Shown: piece by piece, positions 1-9,816 of the stretch
How positions within the stretch are numbered: position 1 is the first letter of the stretch
Layout of the letters: each line of letters opens with the position of its first letter
Origin: Stentor roeselii
Lineage: Eukaryota > Ciliophora > Heterotrichea > Heterotrichida > Stentoridae
Length of the DNA stretch: 64,000 bases
Direction: 5' to 3'
NCBI GenBank assembly: GCA_006503475.1
Contig: RSEH01000039.1
Span: 124,001-188,000, forward strand
Position numbers and translations under genes: made by a program
Notes under the pieces: generated by a model
Seen by the model: only the letters and a program-made list of their open reading frames with translations
What the model was told of the DNA's origin: nothing
Database searches by the model: none

Positions 1-2485
1 AGAAGTAGTTAAGTCCTTTTCTATTCATTGAAATTCCTCTTTTATGTAAACTTTTCACTTCATTCAACGCGATGTTTTCATTAGAGTAGTTATGCAGGTC
101 TTTATGTGCGATGCTCGAGTTGCTTTCAGAGTGTTTTGTTTTTTTTCTTCTGTCTCTGACCTCGACTTCAATTCTAAAGGCGAGGTCGCTTAAGAACTGA
201 TGGTCTCTAAGCCTGAGACCCATGATGAGGTTTTTCCATCGAATTTTATTGAAAATGTGAACCTTGTCGGACTTCCAGTCACTTGCAAGGTCAATCGGAA
301 TCCCAAGGACTTTATTTAACAACTCGTATTTACATTCTCTTCGAAAAAACGCAGCAAGTTCAAAAACCGAACTTTTTGGATTTTCTGAACTTTTCAAGTA
401 GTTGATGATGTCGTCTTTCACGTCTTTTTCTAAGGCCTCCAGTAAGACTTCCTCGATTTTCAACCCTGGACGAGATTCAACTGCTTCTAAGTAGTTCTCA
501 AGCAAGACGAAAAATTTAAGAGCTGAGTTTCTCCAGATATGAAAAGGTTTTTCTTCAGTTTTTCGAGATTCCTGGAGTTTTGAAGGAAAATCTTGTAAAA
601 TTGAAAGATTTTCTGATTTTTTAAAAGCGTTTTGAATGTTTTCCAAAGCTAGTTCTTTTAAAGACTTGGTCTCGCCGTTTACCTGAAGTTTAAAAGAAAG
701 AAGTTCTTCAAGGTTCATTTTTTGAATCGAGTTTAAAATGTTTCCGTTTTCTTCAAAAGCGTTTAAACCTGCTGATTTTAAAACTTCTGTCGAAAAAATC
801 TTTCTTAAAGAGTTTTTTAAGGTTTTCACTGGATTTCCTTGACGCACTGCTTCTGAGGAACCTTTTGAATTCAGAGGCTGAGAATCAAGAGACCGTCTGT
901 GACGAGAGAGGACTTTTGAACCTTTTGATGAAAGGACTTGAGATGGGACCAGGTTTGATCCTTCTCTGTTGCTTTCGGGTGTTGGTATCTTGGATTCTGA
1001 GTTTTTTGAGAAAATTTCAGGTTTTTCGATCAGTTTTTTTAGTTCTTGAATTTTTTGGGTCTTTTCTGGACTTTTAGAAAAATTTTCTTGCTTTTTTGAA
1101 GGTCGTGATGAGAGATCGATTGGAGGTTTTTTTACTTCTTGGACAGGTTCTGATTTTTGAGATTTTTTAGGGTCTTGAGTGGAAAATTCAGGTTTTGAGG
1201 GTTTTTCTTCTGGATTTTTTGGTTTGATTGATGAGTTTTCAGCTTCTTTGGATTTGGTTTCTTGCAAAGAACTTGGGTCTTTTTTTATGTTATTTTTTGA
1301 GGTTTTATTTAAAGATATTTGTTCATTTTTTTGGCTGATGTTTTTTGATTCGGTTTCGTTTCTTTTGATATTTTTCGTCATTTTTTTTTCTTCCTTGGGT
1401 TCTTCTCGAGGTTCTTTTTTTTCTTCCTTTTTTTTCAGATCTTCTTTGCGTTTTTTTTCATTATTTTCAATGACTTTCAAAGAATCTTTCAATTTAAAGT
1501 AATTTTTTTCGTTGATGTGTCCTTCAAGACTTTTTTTTTCGCCAGGGTTGAGAAAAAGATCAGCAAGTGCAATGAAAGAGTTTTCAAGATCTTTGATATT
1601 CTCTTCAGATCCTTCCGACCTTCTTTTAAAAGCTTCTAACTTGACGTTGGAGTCATTTAATTTTCCTTTTAACCCTTTTATTTCTTTACCAAGCCCCTCC
1701 AGCTGTGTATTCATCTTAACCTTAAGCTTTTCCATATTTTTCAAAGCCCTGATAACATCTCTAAACCCTTTAAACCCTGCCTGTTTAATAACCGCAATCA
1801 TTTCAGCATCATTCTCACTTTTTCTCTTGATCCAAGAAGCAAGGTCCTCCACCCTAGCCCCCAATCTTTCCCTGACTTTTTCATTCTCCTCATTCAAGTC
1901 CTTTAAATTTTTTTCAAGTCGAATAATTTTTTCTGCACTTTTTTGTTTAACGAATTCGAATCGGTTCCTGAATTTTCCCTCAAGTTTCAAAAACGCTTCT
2001 TCAAACTTTTTCCTTTCATCCTTGAGTATTTTTTCAAAGTTCAGACTTTCTTTCCAAGAGTCCAGACTGATATCCCTAATATTTAAAAAGAAACTAGGTT
2101 CATAGTCTTTCATATCTTCCAACATCCTGACCAGTTTTTCTATCAAAGAAGGTGGAAGTCGTTCAATTTTAATAAATCTGAAACGATCTTCAAGTGACTC
2201 TAGCTCTTCATCGTATTTTTTAAGGGAATTGTCTATTTTTTTTATTTGTTTTTTTAAAAGCATTGAAGTGCGAAGAGATTCATTTTCTTCAGTCATTTCA
2301 GCTTCTTTTTCCTCTTCAGTAGACTTGCCGAATTCAGTGACATTGAACTCGATGTGTCTTTTGCAGATCTGGACACATTTTTGACTGACGAACCTGACAT
2401 GTCTTAAGTCATTACTGAGTCCTTGAGCAGTGAAAAGTGAGTTGACGATGAAATCGACGACCTGTTCGAGTTTTTTCCAATCCAT
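1..2485 (-). CDS. Large coiled-coil protein, C-terminus beyond the left edge
   Basis: The reverse strand is open from an ATG at 2483-2485 to base 1 (about 828 codons), and no stop is reached, so the C-terminus is outside the window. Roughly residues 70-330 are rich in Lys, Glu and Leu with heptad-like spacing, which suggests a long coiled coil. A Lys/Glu/Ser/Pro-rich low-complexity linker follows, to about residue 550. The last part looks folded, with alternating hydrophobic stretches and motifs such as FELAAFFRRECKYELLNKVL. I do not recognise the family. The long open frames on the plus strand here are antisense shadows of this gene. A cytoskeletal or scaffold role is only inferred from the coiled coil. 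Confidence 0.8.
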   Translation of the reverse strand, partial: MDWKKLEQVVDFIVNSLFTAQGLSNDLRHVRFVSQKCVQICKRHIEFNVTEFGKSTEEEKEAEMTEENESLRTSMLLKKQIKKIDNSLKKYDEELESLEDRFRFIKIERLPPSLIEKLVRMLEDMKDYEPSFFLNIRDISLDSWKESLNFEKILKDERKKFEEAFLKLEGKFRNRFEFVKQKSAEKIIRLEKNLKDLNEENEKVRERLGARVEDLASWIKRKSENDAEMIAVIKQAGFKGFRDVIRALKNMEKLKVKMNTQLEGLGKEIKGLKGKLNDSNVKLEAFKRRSEGSEENIKDLENSFIALADLFLNPGEKKSLEGHINEKNYFKLKDSLKVIENNEKKRKEDLKKKEEKKEPREEPKEEKKMTKNIKRNETESKNISQKNEQISLNKTSKNNIKKDPSSLQETKSKEAENSSIKPKNPEEKPSKPEFSTQDPKKSQKSEPVQEVKKPPIDLSSRPSKKQENFSKSPEKTQKIQELKKLIEKPEIFSKNSESKIPTPESNREGSNLVPSQVLSSKGSKVLSRHRRSLDSQPLNSKGSSEAVRQGNPVKTLKNSLRKIFSTEVLKSAGLNAFEENGNILNSIQKMNLEELLSFKLQVNGETKSLKELALENIQNAFKKSENLSILQDFPSKLQESRKTEEKPFHIWRNSALKFFVLLENYLEAVESRPGLKIEEVLLEALEKDVKDDIINYLKSSENPKSSVFELAAFFRRECKYELLNKVLGIPIDLASDWKSDKVHIFNKIRWKNLIMGLRLRDHQFLSDLAFRIEVEVRDRRKKTKHSESNSSIAHKDLHNYSNENIALNEVKSLHKRGISMNRKGLNYF

Positions 2486-2525
2486 TCTAAGATTATTGAA
2501 TAACTCACGACTATATTAAATTAAG

Positions 2526-3686
2526 TTAGTTACCTCCTTTCGTGATGTAAACAACAAATCGATCACCGACCCTTAATTCAATTTGTTTGTATCTATCATA
2601 AAGCAATCCAAGTCTTTTCACTTCATTCGTCAGTTCATCTTCCCTTTCCTTGATCTCAACAACGACTCCAATTTTTTCCATACTTTCTGGAACGATTCCT
2701 GCGCATTCAGCGATGAACTCGAATTTAGAGTTGATAAGGTCGACCCCTGCGAACTTGCTTTTAACAATTCTTAAAAAAGGTAAAAAGTGGTCAAAAGAAA
2801 AGACATAAGATTGTTTTGTGTAAAACTCAGCCTTGTACCATTCAATCTGACTTAATTGAACTTCACAATGTCTTGCAATGTTATACATAAAAGTCTTATG
2901 CTCGATGCCTTCTGTCTTCTTGCTTCTATCCAGGTCGTACTTTAACTGTAAAGAACTCACCTGTGCCTTGGTCTCATAAAAAACAGGAGCCTGCCATTGG
3001 ATGGTGTCAAGGCGGACCGCGCTTGACAAGTTAAGCCAGTTCACTGCGAACTCGACGTTGTCCCCTGTGTAGATCAGAGGGATTTGCAAGGTGTAAGCTT
3101 TAAGGTTTTCTTCTGAATGGACTTTTGACTCGTCTCGATGCACCCAGACTGTCCTGTTGGCTTGGGCGGTGATGTCGAACTTGTAATCAGAACTGTAAAT
3201 TTTGTTGTCGTGGTAGTTTCGGTAAGTAAATCGAAGTTTCATCGTTAGACCTGAAAGTCTTGGAAGGGTTTCAGCGATTATCACTCGGTCTACTCTTCGA
3301 CCGCGTTTGCCTACCACGTGAATACTTCCGGTGCTTAGGTAACTTTTTTTGAATAGAAGGTACTTTGAATGGACTACGCAGAAATGGGATTCGATTGGAC
3401 TGAAGATTGAGTCTACTGCTTCCAAGACTTTCACGTACCACTCTGGACTTACTTGCATCAGAGTTCGGATTTCTTCTAGGAGGTAGGTTAGGATCAGGGA
3501 TATTGCTTCGTCGGGCAACATGAATAGTGTTCGCTTTGAGAGGTGAGATGGGGAACTTAGAACTCGCTTTGTCATGTTCATCATTGTTGACTTGTTCTTT
3601 AAACGAGACTCGGATAGTTGACCTGATAGACTTTTCCGTTCAAATGAAATCAGGTTGGACTCACTTCTGACGTGCTTTTGGCCCAT
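2526..3686 (-). CDS. F-box-like protein, possibly N-myristoylated
   Basis: This is a 386-residue protein. The first ATG gives MGQKHVRSES; the open frame continues 27 bases further upstream without another ATG. Residues about 55-95 (LPDEAISLILTYL...LMQVSPEWY) resemble an F-box: a Pro, a short helix, then a core of Leu/Val and a Trp. This suggests binding to Skp1 in an SCF ubiquitin ligase. The remainder is beta-rich and unrecognised and may be the substrate-binding part. Gly2 followed by a polar residue would allow myristoylation, but the context is weak. It lies 40 bp upstream of the coiled-coil gene on the same strand. The F-box call is by eye and moderate; the gene itself is secure. Confidence 0.75.
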   Translation of the reverse strand: MGQKHVRSESNLISFERKSLSGQLSESRLKNKSTMMNMTKRVLSSPSHLSKRTLFMLPDEAISLILTYLLEEIRTLMQVSPEWYVKVLEAVDSIFSPIESHFCVVHSKYLLFKKSYLSTGSIHVVGKRGRRVDRVIIAETLPRLSGLTMKLRFTYRNYHDNKIYSSDYKFDITAQANRTVWVHRDESKVHSEENLKAYTLQIPLIYTGDNVEFAVNWLNLSSAVRLDTIQWQAPVFYETKAQVSSLQLKYDLDRSKKTEGIEHKTFMYNIARHCEVQLSQIEWYKAEFYTKQSYVFSFDHFLPFLRIVKSKFAGVDLINSKFEFIAECAGIVPESMEKIGVVVEIKEREDELTNEVKRLGLLYDRYKQIELRVGDRFVVYITKGGN

Positions 3687-4080
3687 TTGTATAATGTGGT
3701 TATAATGATTCAAGTTTTTTAAATCGAAATAAATTTAGTGCTATCATCGTTTCAATAACAAGACATAATTATACCAAATTACAACAGAAACTCCCTAAAC
3801 ATCTAACAACGAAAATGATATTACTGAAGCTGTTTAAATAATAACTTTAATTTAAACTACTTAAAGATATTTAAATTATTAATGGCATTCGTTATTTAAT
3901 AAATATTAACACCTGATTAATTTCCTGTCAATCTTTTGACCTAACCAATCAAAACCCAAGCCTTTCCTATAAAAATTCCCATCATTAACCTTGCAAAACC
4001 AAAAAATCATTGAAAAATGATTCAAAATCCTTAAATCCAGACTTTTTCCATCATCTTCAAACAAGTTAACCTATAAATAA
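3687..4080. promoter_or_regulatory. Divergent intergenic region
   Basis: This 394-bp AT-rich spacer separates two divergently transcribed genes, so it should contain both promoters. On the plus strand its second half is clearly rich in A and C and poor in G, as are the 5' flanks of several other plus-strand genes here. I see no open frame or RNA gene in it. Confidence 0.5.
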
Positions 4081-5211
4081 ATGGGCAAAAACTGTTCATG
4101 TCTCAGAGGAGCTGAAGAAGAAAAGCAAGTCTCTCTGGCTCCACCTTATCCTCCTGAGTACTCAGGAAACATCAGCAGTCCTCATGAAGACATCAAGTCT
4201 GAGCTGCGTCTTCTTGAGATTGACTTGCTTGATATAATAAAACTGCAGAGCTGCCTTCGAGGCTATTTAGACAGGCGACAGGTGAAGTCAATGAATTTTC
4301 CTATCCAGACACACCTGCTACAAAGTGAAATGCCACCTGATAATGAGGAGCAAATTTTCGAAGTCATACCGAGAACAGAAATAAAAGAAATTCATCCGTC
4401 AAAAGTACCAGATTATTCAACTTACGCAACCCGTAGTGTAGAAAACATGCTAGGCAGTTTTAAATACACAGAAACCTTCAACGATTCCTGCACCACACAG
4501 CAACTAGGTCCAGTAGAGATGGAAAACAGTGCAATCTACACGGGTGAATGGAACTCAAGTAAAGAGCGTCACGGGAAAGGTAGTCAGATATGGACAGACG
4601 GTAGTAAATACGAGGGTTTCTGGCAATGCGACAAAGCAAACGGTCGAGGCCGTCTAATCCACGCCGACGGCGACGTTTACGAAGGAATGTGGAAGAACGA
4701 CAAAGCTCACGGCAAAGGAACTTACATGCACACCAACGGAGCCAAATACGAAGGTGACTGGGAACTCGACAAGCAGCACGGAAAAGGCATTGAAAGTTGG
4801 CCTGACGGCGCCAGATATGAAGGCGAGTACAAACAAGGAAAAAAACACGGGCAAGGAAAGTTCTGCTGGGCAGATGGAAGCAGTTATCAAGGACAATTCG
4901 CTGATAATAACATCAACGGATTCGGAGTTTATCAGTGGAGCGACGGAAGGAAGTACAAGGGAGACTGGAAAAATAATAAAATGGACGGAAAAGGAGAATT
5001 CACATGGAGTGATGGAAGAATGTATAAAGGCGAGTACTGGGATGATAAAAAACATGGATATGGAATTTTCAACTGGCCTGATGGAAGGGAGTATAAAGGG
5101 GAATGGTTTGGAGGAAAACAACATGGGAATGGAAGTTATTTCATTCCTGGAACTGGAATTAAGAATGGACAGTGGAAGGATGGAAAGAGGATTAAATGGC
5201 TTGGAGATTAG
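4081..5211 (+). CDS. MORN-repeat protein with IQ motif and dual-acylation N-terminus
   Basis: This is a 376-residue protein. The N-terminus MGKNCSC has Gly2 and nearby cysteines, the pattern used for N-myristoylation plus palmitoylation, so membrane attachment is likely. An IQ-like motif, IIKLQSCLRGYLDRRQ, lies near residues 52-67 and could bind calmodulin or a centrin. From about residue 155 to the end there are nine or ten MORN repeats of about 23 residues, each with a YxGxW/Y core followed by GxGxxxxxDG. MORN proteins act at the cortex, basal bodies and cilia and bind lipids or partners. The start codon follows an in-frame TAA. There are no breaks. The role at the cell cortex is inferred from the family. 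Confidence 0.93.
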   Translation: MGKNCSCLRGAEEEKQVSLAPPYPPEYSGNISSPHEDIKSELRLLEIDLLDIIKLQSCLRGYLDRRQVKSMNFPIQTHLLQSEMPPDNEEQIFEVIPRTEIKEIHPSKVPDYSTYATRSVENMLGSFKYTETFNDSCTTQQLGPVEMENSAIYTGEWNSSKERHGKGSQIWTDGSKYEGFWQCDKANGRGRLIHADGDVYEGMWKNDKAHGKGTYMHTNGAKYEGDWELDKQHGKGIESWPDGARYEGEYKQGKKHGQGKFCWADGSSYQGQFADNNINGFGVYQWSDGRKYKGDWKNNKMDGKGEFTWSDGRMYKGEYWDDKKHGYGIFNWPDGREYKGEWFGGKQHGNGSYFIPGTGIKNGQWKDGKRIKWLGD

Positions 5212-5361
5212 ATTCATTTTTAAGGGAATTAGATTATTCTATAGATTTTGAAATTTCGATGAATGTTGAGAATTTTTTTTTGGATTTAGTGTTATGGGGA
5301 TAGATGAAAGGATTTAAAGTATTTAAGGTTTTTTCTTTAGATGACATTTAACGGCTTATAA

Positions 5362-6090
5362 ATGAAAGGTAGTGACTCAAATAGCGATTGCTATTCAGAA
5401 AATTTTCGTGATTTTGATACTGATGAGCTTGACAGTGAGTTTGAAACTGATGATTACAACTCACAGAAGAATATTGGTGATATTGAACCCTTCTTTCCAC
5501 TTAAAATTTTCCCTTTCAAACAACCTCTTAAATATAAAAGGGTCAGAAAACAATATGGGTTCTTCGACTATATGAAAGACAAGAAAAAATCATCTATCAA
5601 GAAAGAAAATCACCGAATGAAACTCATTCGAGGGCATAACCGAGCAATTCGCCATGCTTTTTCAAGCAACATTCCAAAAAGGACTATCAACAAAATGAGC
5701 GGCTCAAATAATTTTCAATATAATTCCTGGAAAATCTTTAAAAGTTACCTTTTTGATCACGAAAAACACTTTCAAACGATTTCCAAGACGAAGTTCATGC
5801 CAAAAACTGATGGAGTCACGAAGAAAACTAATGATGAAAAAGACATGGCTTACAAAAGTTACAATTCTAATTTTTGTTTTGAGTACTTTTCAGACATTAG
5901 GACTTTTATCTCTTTTCAGAATTACTGTAAGTTCATTTTTCATGGTTTTTCGCTTGAAGAGCTCTGTCAAAGATTCACTTATCGCTGTTGTGAAGGGAAA
6001 AGACATAATGTGAACTGCAGTGTATCCTGGAAGAAGCTGGAAAATTTTTCAACTAAAGAAATGTTTTTAGAATTAGGAATAAATCTTTAA
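5362..6090 (+). CDS. Hypothetical protein, acidic N-terminus and basic middle
   Basis: This 242-residue frame starts at an ATG 150 bp after the MORN gene stop. The first 45 residues are rich in Asp, Glu and Ser. Residues about 55-110 are strongly basic (KYKRVRKQYG, KKKSSIKKEN), which could form a nuclear signal or nucleic-acid contact. The C-terminal third contains several Cys and aromatic residues. I do not recognise a domain. It converges with the SET methyltransferase gene: the two stops are 49 bp apart. Codon use matches the neighbours, so it is probably a real host gene, but no function can be assigned. Confidence 0.7.
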   Translation: MKGSDSNSDCYSENFRDFDTDELDSEFETDDYNSQKNIGDIEPFFPLKIFPFKQPLKYKRVRKQYGFFDYMKDKKKSSIKKENHRMKLIRGHNRAIRHAFSSNIPKRTINKMSGSNNFQYNSWKIFKSYLFDHEKHFQTISKTKFMPKTDGVTKKTNDEKDMAYKSYNSNFCFEYFSDIRTFISFQNYCKFIFHGFSLEELCQRFTYRCCEGKRHNVNCSVSWKKLENFSTKEMFLELGINL

Positions 6091-6139
6091 ACATTGACTT
6101 TTTTATATGGAATTTAATCTATTTTTAAAATATTGAAAA

Positions 6140-7678
6140 TTAACTACTAAGAAGTTTTTGGATTTTCAAGAAATATTCAGAGTTTTCCAGGACTTGGGCC
6201 TCGTTACCTGTTAACAGCTTCAAAAAAGACTGTAAAAGATTAACCTGGTCTTCCAAGATTTCTTTAACTTGCAATCTATACAAAACCACGAAATATCTTC
6301 TCATATTTTCAATAGTTTCAAGTAATTTTCTGTCATTTCCAGCACTTGTAGGAAAATCCGCAAGTGTTTTATTTACCAAAGTCTTCGCATGAGCTAGAAC
6401 CTGAATTTCAAAAGATATTTCCTGTGGTTCAAAGCAAGAATCAACTTTCAAATCAGGTTTCCACAAAAGAATCCTTAAAAAACTTAAAAGTTTTTCACAA
6501 AGATTCCCTTTTTTTAACTTGAAATGAACTTCAAGGTCTTTTTGAATGAGATCAGCAGGATAGTCAATTGATTTCAGAAATTCTTTCACATTAATAAAAA
6601 GACTTGCATAGTTGTACTTGTTTTCTTTTAAACCGAACCCGTAAGAAACGAGCAGTTGACGGTTGGAGTACCTGCCGTATGTCATAAATACTTGATCGCC
6701 TTTTCGGTAAGTTTCTTCTGGACCTGTGCAGATGCAGGCGATCTTTTCGTTGGATTCGGTTAGGTCCATGTTGGCCGGTCTGAATGATGAGTGCTCGTTT
6801 GAGTCATTTTTTTCTTTTATGTCTTTTTCAGAGGATTCGGAAAAAATTTTTAATAGTTTTGGGTTCGGCTCTTCGGATATGTCGAAACGTTTTAAGAAGT
6901 TTGAAAGGTGTGACCAGGTTGCCTTTGTGGTTGGGTTTTGGGTTAGAAGGTCATCGTCGTGGTCGTTGTTGTCTTTTTTACCTGAGTACCGTCCACTAGC
7001 ATCAGGAATTTCCTCAGGTAGCTGATAAGAATAAAATGTTTGCACATTTTCATGGTTCAAAAACTCAGCGACAGGAATCATAGTAATAAACGGCATAAAT
7101 TTCCCAAAGCTTCTCGTAGCAACAAGTCTAAAAGCCCAGGTATATTCCTTAATATCCAGCATATCCTCACTAAAAACATCAAAGCGTTCAAGACAAGTCC
7201 TCCAAAAGCTATAAGCCAAAACATGATACTCTTTCCTCAACTTACTCTAAATAAACTTCACATCGATCATCAGCCTCTCATCTTGCAATTCAATTAACTC
7301 CAATTCATCCCAGTCCTGTAAAACAAAATTTTCCTTCGGTTGAGCCTTGATAAAAATTTCCCATACAGAAGAAGGACCTTTAAACTTTTCCCAAATAATG
7401 AAAGTCACCATTGCGAGCATGGGTCTGTTGAATACTTCAGGAGCCGAGTTAAAAACTTCTTTCAATTCACTTTCATATGCGAGTTTTGAAGTAAAAAGAG
7501 CTGAATTCGGAGCCCAGATGATTTTTTCACCTGGTAAAATGTCTTCAGTCGCAACGGACCCGAGGTACCCAGGGTGGAATCTGACCGGGTATCGAAGTTT
7601 AGGCCATCTGATGCCGATTTGATGTGCCCAGGTCATCATTTCTTGGATCTCAGGAGAAAGTTCAAGTTTTTCTTCCAT
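6140..7678 (-). CDS. SET-domain protein methyltransferase (Rubisco LSMT / SETD3-6-like), one 15-nt intron
   Basis: Two open frames join through the 15-nt intron at 7247-7261 to give about 507 residues. The N-terminal part has the start of a SET domain (GSVATEDILPGEKIIWAPNS). After the insert come VATRSFGKFMPFITMIPVAEFLNH and later GDQVFMTYGRYSNRQLL followed by YGF, the usual SET signatures: RxF, the NH motif that contacts SAM, and the catalytic Tyr in YG. The C-terminal helical part matches the substrate-binding domain of the LSMT-like class. Such enzymes methylate lysine or histidine on non-histone proteins such as actin or translation factors. The substrate here is unknown. The gene is divergent from the cNMP-binding gene, with only 9 bp between the start codons. 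Confidence 0.9.
7247..7261 (-). other. 15-nt intron in SET gene
   Basis: The sense sequence is GTGAAGTTTATTTAG. It has GT and AG ends and A at position 10, and it removes an in-frame TAG. Splicing gives the conserved continuation LMIDSKLRKEYHVL. Confidence 0.88.
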
Positions 7679-7687
7679 ATTAAATAT

Positions 7688-9046
7688 ATGAATGAAGATA
7701 AAGCTTACAAGTTCACATCTAAGTCATTCACTGTCAAATCTGAAGACTTTTCACTACAAAGTATCATCAACATATTAAATCTCACTATAGCTCAAAGGAC
7801 ATCAAAACAGAATTTTGTACTTCAGGAGTTCACTAAAACTATCAGATTTTTCCAGAAATTGACAGAAGAGAATGGAGAATATGTACATAAAGCAGTCTGT
7901 GAAAGACTTCGACATGAATTTGTGCAGCAAGGACAGGTACCGAGTATTTAGTACGTTTTTCATATTAACAGCTTTGGAAGTAAGTTTTACGTTATAATCA
8001 CTGGTAAAGTCACTGTCTGGGTTCCTGTGGTTTTTGATGGGGAGACTGAAATGAAACAGGTTACTACTTTAACTGATGGAGCTGGATTTGGAGAACTTGC
8101 TTTGATTAAAGATCAACCGAGATCTGCTTCGATTTTATGTGAACATGATACTCATTTTGCGATTTTGAGTAAGGAGGATTATATGAGTATTATTGGAAAA
8201 GTAGAAGCTAGAAAACTTGAGGTTTTTATTGAGTTTTTGCATGATATACCGATTTTTAGACCTTGGACTAAGAAGAAGTTAGAGGTTTTAACGTTTTATT
8301 TGAATAAGCAGATGTTTAAAAGGAAACAAGAAGTGTTTCGAATTGGGTCTAGGCCTGAATATGTTTACATCGTCCAAGACGGTGAGTTTGAATTAACTCA
8401 ACCATTCGGAAGAAAAGACCGAAAAGAAAATTTCACCTTAAAAGTTGCACTTCTAGGCCGAGGTGAAGTATTTGGTGACGAAGAAGTAATGAAAAACGCT
8501 TACCATACATTGAACTGTGTCTGTTATTCAACCTTTGGAACCCTTCTTGCAATTAAAGCTGAAGACTTCAAGATTAAAGTACATTCACATGAGCTATTAA
8601 ACGAATTCAAAAAGAAGGATCTTTCAAAGCACATGCTGAGAAGCACAAGAATAGAAAGTTTCAGGAACTACCTGACTGTTGCTAAAGATGATGAAGAAGA
8701 AAAAATCATCAGAAGTTCGATATCGTCACCATTTTCCAAAAAGATTCCAAACCCTATCCACAAGAGAGATCATACCCCGACTTTCCTAACCCCTGAAAAA
8801 ATTGAAAGAATAAAAAAAAAAGCCCTTGGAAGGATAATTTTTTCTGATATTTCTCCAAAGCTATCAAAAAAACGGTGCCAATTTTTACTTTCAAGAACAC
8901 CTGAAAACAACATTCGAGACTCAAGCAAAAACATAGCAAAGACTAACGAAATAAAAATAAGTCCCATGAGATGCCATCGTCCAGGAGGCTACTACATCGG
9001 TAAGTTAAAAAAAAGCTGGAAAGGTTTAAAAATAATCCATTCCTAA
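7688..9046 (+). CDS. Cyclic-nucleotide-binding-domain protein, one 15-nt intron
   Basis: The spliced protein has 447 residues. Removing the intron at 7937-7951 creates a textbook cNMP-binding fold: GQYVFHINSFGSKFYVIITG, then GAGFGELALIKDQPRSASI, which contains the phosphate-binding-cassette pattern (GELAL...PRSAS). A second, more divergent CNB domain follows from about residue 190 (KRKQEVFRIGSRPEYVYIVQ), and its cassette (GRGEVFGDEEVM) lacks the PRxAS part. The C-terminal 110 residues are basic and probably disordered. There is no kinase or channel part, so this is a stand-alone regulatory or ciliary CNB protein. A second gene of this architecture lies at 41748-43253. Confidence 0.9.
7937..7951 (+). 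other. 15-nt intron in cNMP-binding gene
   Basis: The sequence is GTACCGAGTATTTAG, with A at position 10. Its removal eliminates an in-frame TAG and restores the first CNB domain. Confidence 0.9.
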
Positions 9047-9082
9047 TGTACCCATACCTTTAAAATAACTTCATCCAAATAA

Positions 9083-9814
9083 ATGCAAAACTTTTACCGA
9101 TTATCAGGAGTTTTCAAAGTCCGAGTTTCGGGTTTAATAACTTCCAAGACCTACGAAAAGCTTTCAAAAGACCTGAAAAATTTCAGCAGTATAAGACCTT
9201 TAGCCCTTTTAGTTTCAGTAAACTCTCCAGGAGGTTCAGCTTCAGACTCCGACCAGATCTTCAAAGCTCTTCGATCCTTTGCCGAACTTCACAAAATTCC
9301 AGTCCATTCCTTCGGAGAAGAAGTTGCTGCTTCAGGTGGTTATTACATAATGTGCGCCGGGGACTCTCTACACGCGAATTCATCTTTATCCTTATTCGGC
9401 AGCATCGGGTCAGTATCTCTTATTCCGAACGTGAAGACCCTTGCAGGAAAACTGGGAATTGAAAGAAGGGCCTGGTCAAGTAACTCTTTTGAATTCACTT
9501 CTCTCACTGACCCTCTTTCTACTTATTCAGATGACAAGTCAAAAAAAATAAAAAGCATTTTGAATGAGATACAAACAGGATTTATCGCTGTTGTCAGTGA
9601 AAGACGTAAAGGAAAACTTGTAGAAAATAAGAAAAATGATGGGATTTTTAATGGAAATGTTTTTCATGCCTCAGAAGCAGTAGAGCTCGGGTTGATCGAT
9701 GGAAAAGAAAGTCCAGAAGACCTGGTAAAGCGACTTTACCCGAAGTCACGTGTTTACGACTTGTCGAAAAAAGATTGGCTTGAAAGTTGCAAAGATAAAA
9801 TGCTTTTTAGATAA
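9083..9814 (+). CDS. S49-family (SppA/SohB-like) peptidase homologue
   Basis: This is a 243-residue protein with the S49 core of signal-peptide peptidases. The oxyanion-region motif VSVNSPGGSASDSD is at residues 43-56 and the nucleophile motif EVAASGGYYIMCAGD gives Ser84. Later motifs (GSIGSV, and FHASEAVELGLIDG near the C-terminus) also match. S49 enzymes use a Ser-Lys dyad. At the place where SohB-type enzymes have the lysine (K before xxLDPF), this protein reads TSLTDPL with Thr139, so the dyad may be incomplete. The frame starts directly with Met and has no strong signal peptide. It could be a soluble, organellar or inactive member. The AIM24 gene begins 2 bp after its stop codon. Confidence 0.88.
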   Translation: MQNFYRLSGVFKVRVSGLITSKTYEKLSKDLKNFSSIRPLALLVSVNSPGGSASDSDQIFKALRSFAELHKIPVHSFGEEVAASGGYYIMCAGDSLHANSSLSLFGSIGSVSLIPNVKTLAGKLGIERRAWSSNSFEFTSLTDPLSTYSDDKSKKIKSILNEIQTGFIAVVSERRKGKLVENKKNDGIFNGNVFHASEAVELGLIDGKESPEDLVKRLYPKSRVYDLSKKDWLESCKDKMLFR

Positions 9815-9816
9815 TA

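Noticed and set aside
1512-2105. Long open frame on the plus strand (197 codons) and others at 865-1502
   Set aside because: They are antisense to the long minus-strand coiled-coil gene, have Ser/Phe/Leu-biased shadow composition and show no domain.
4654-5217. Minus-strand open frame of 187 codons opposite the MORN repeats
   Set aside because: It is a repetitive shadow of the MORN codons.
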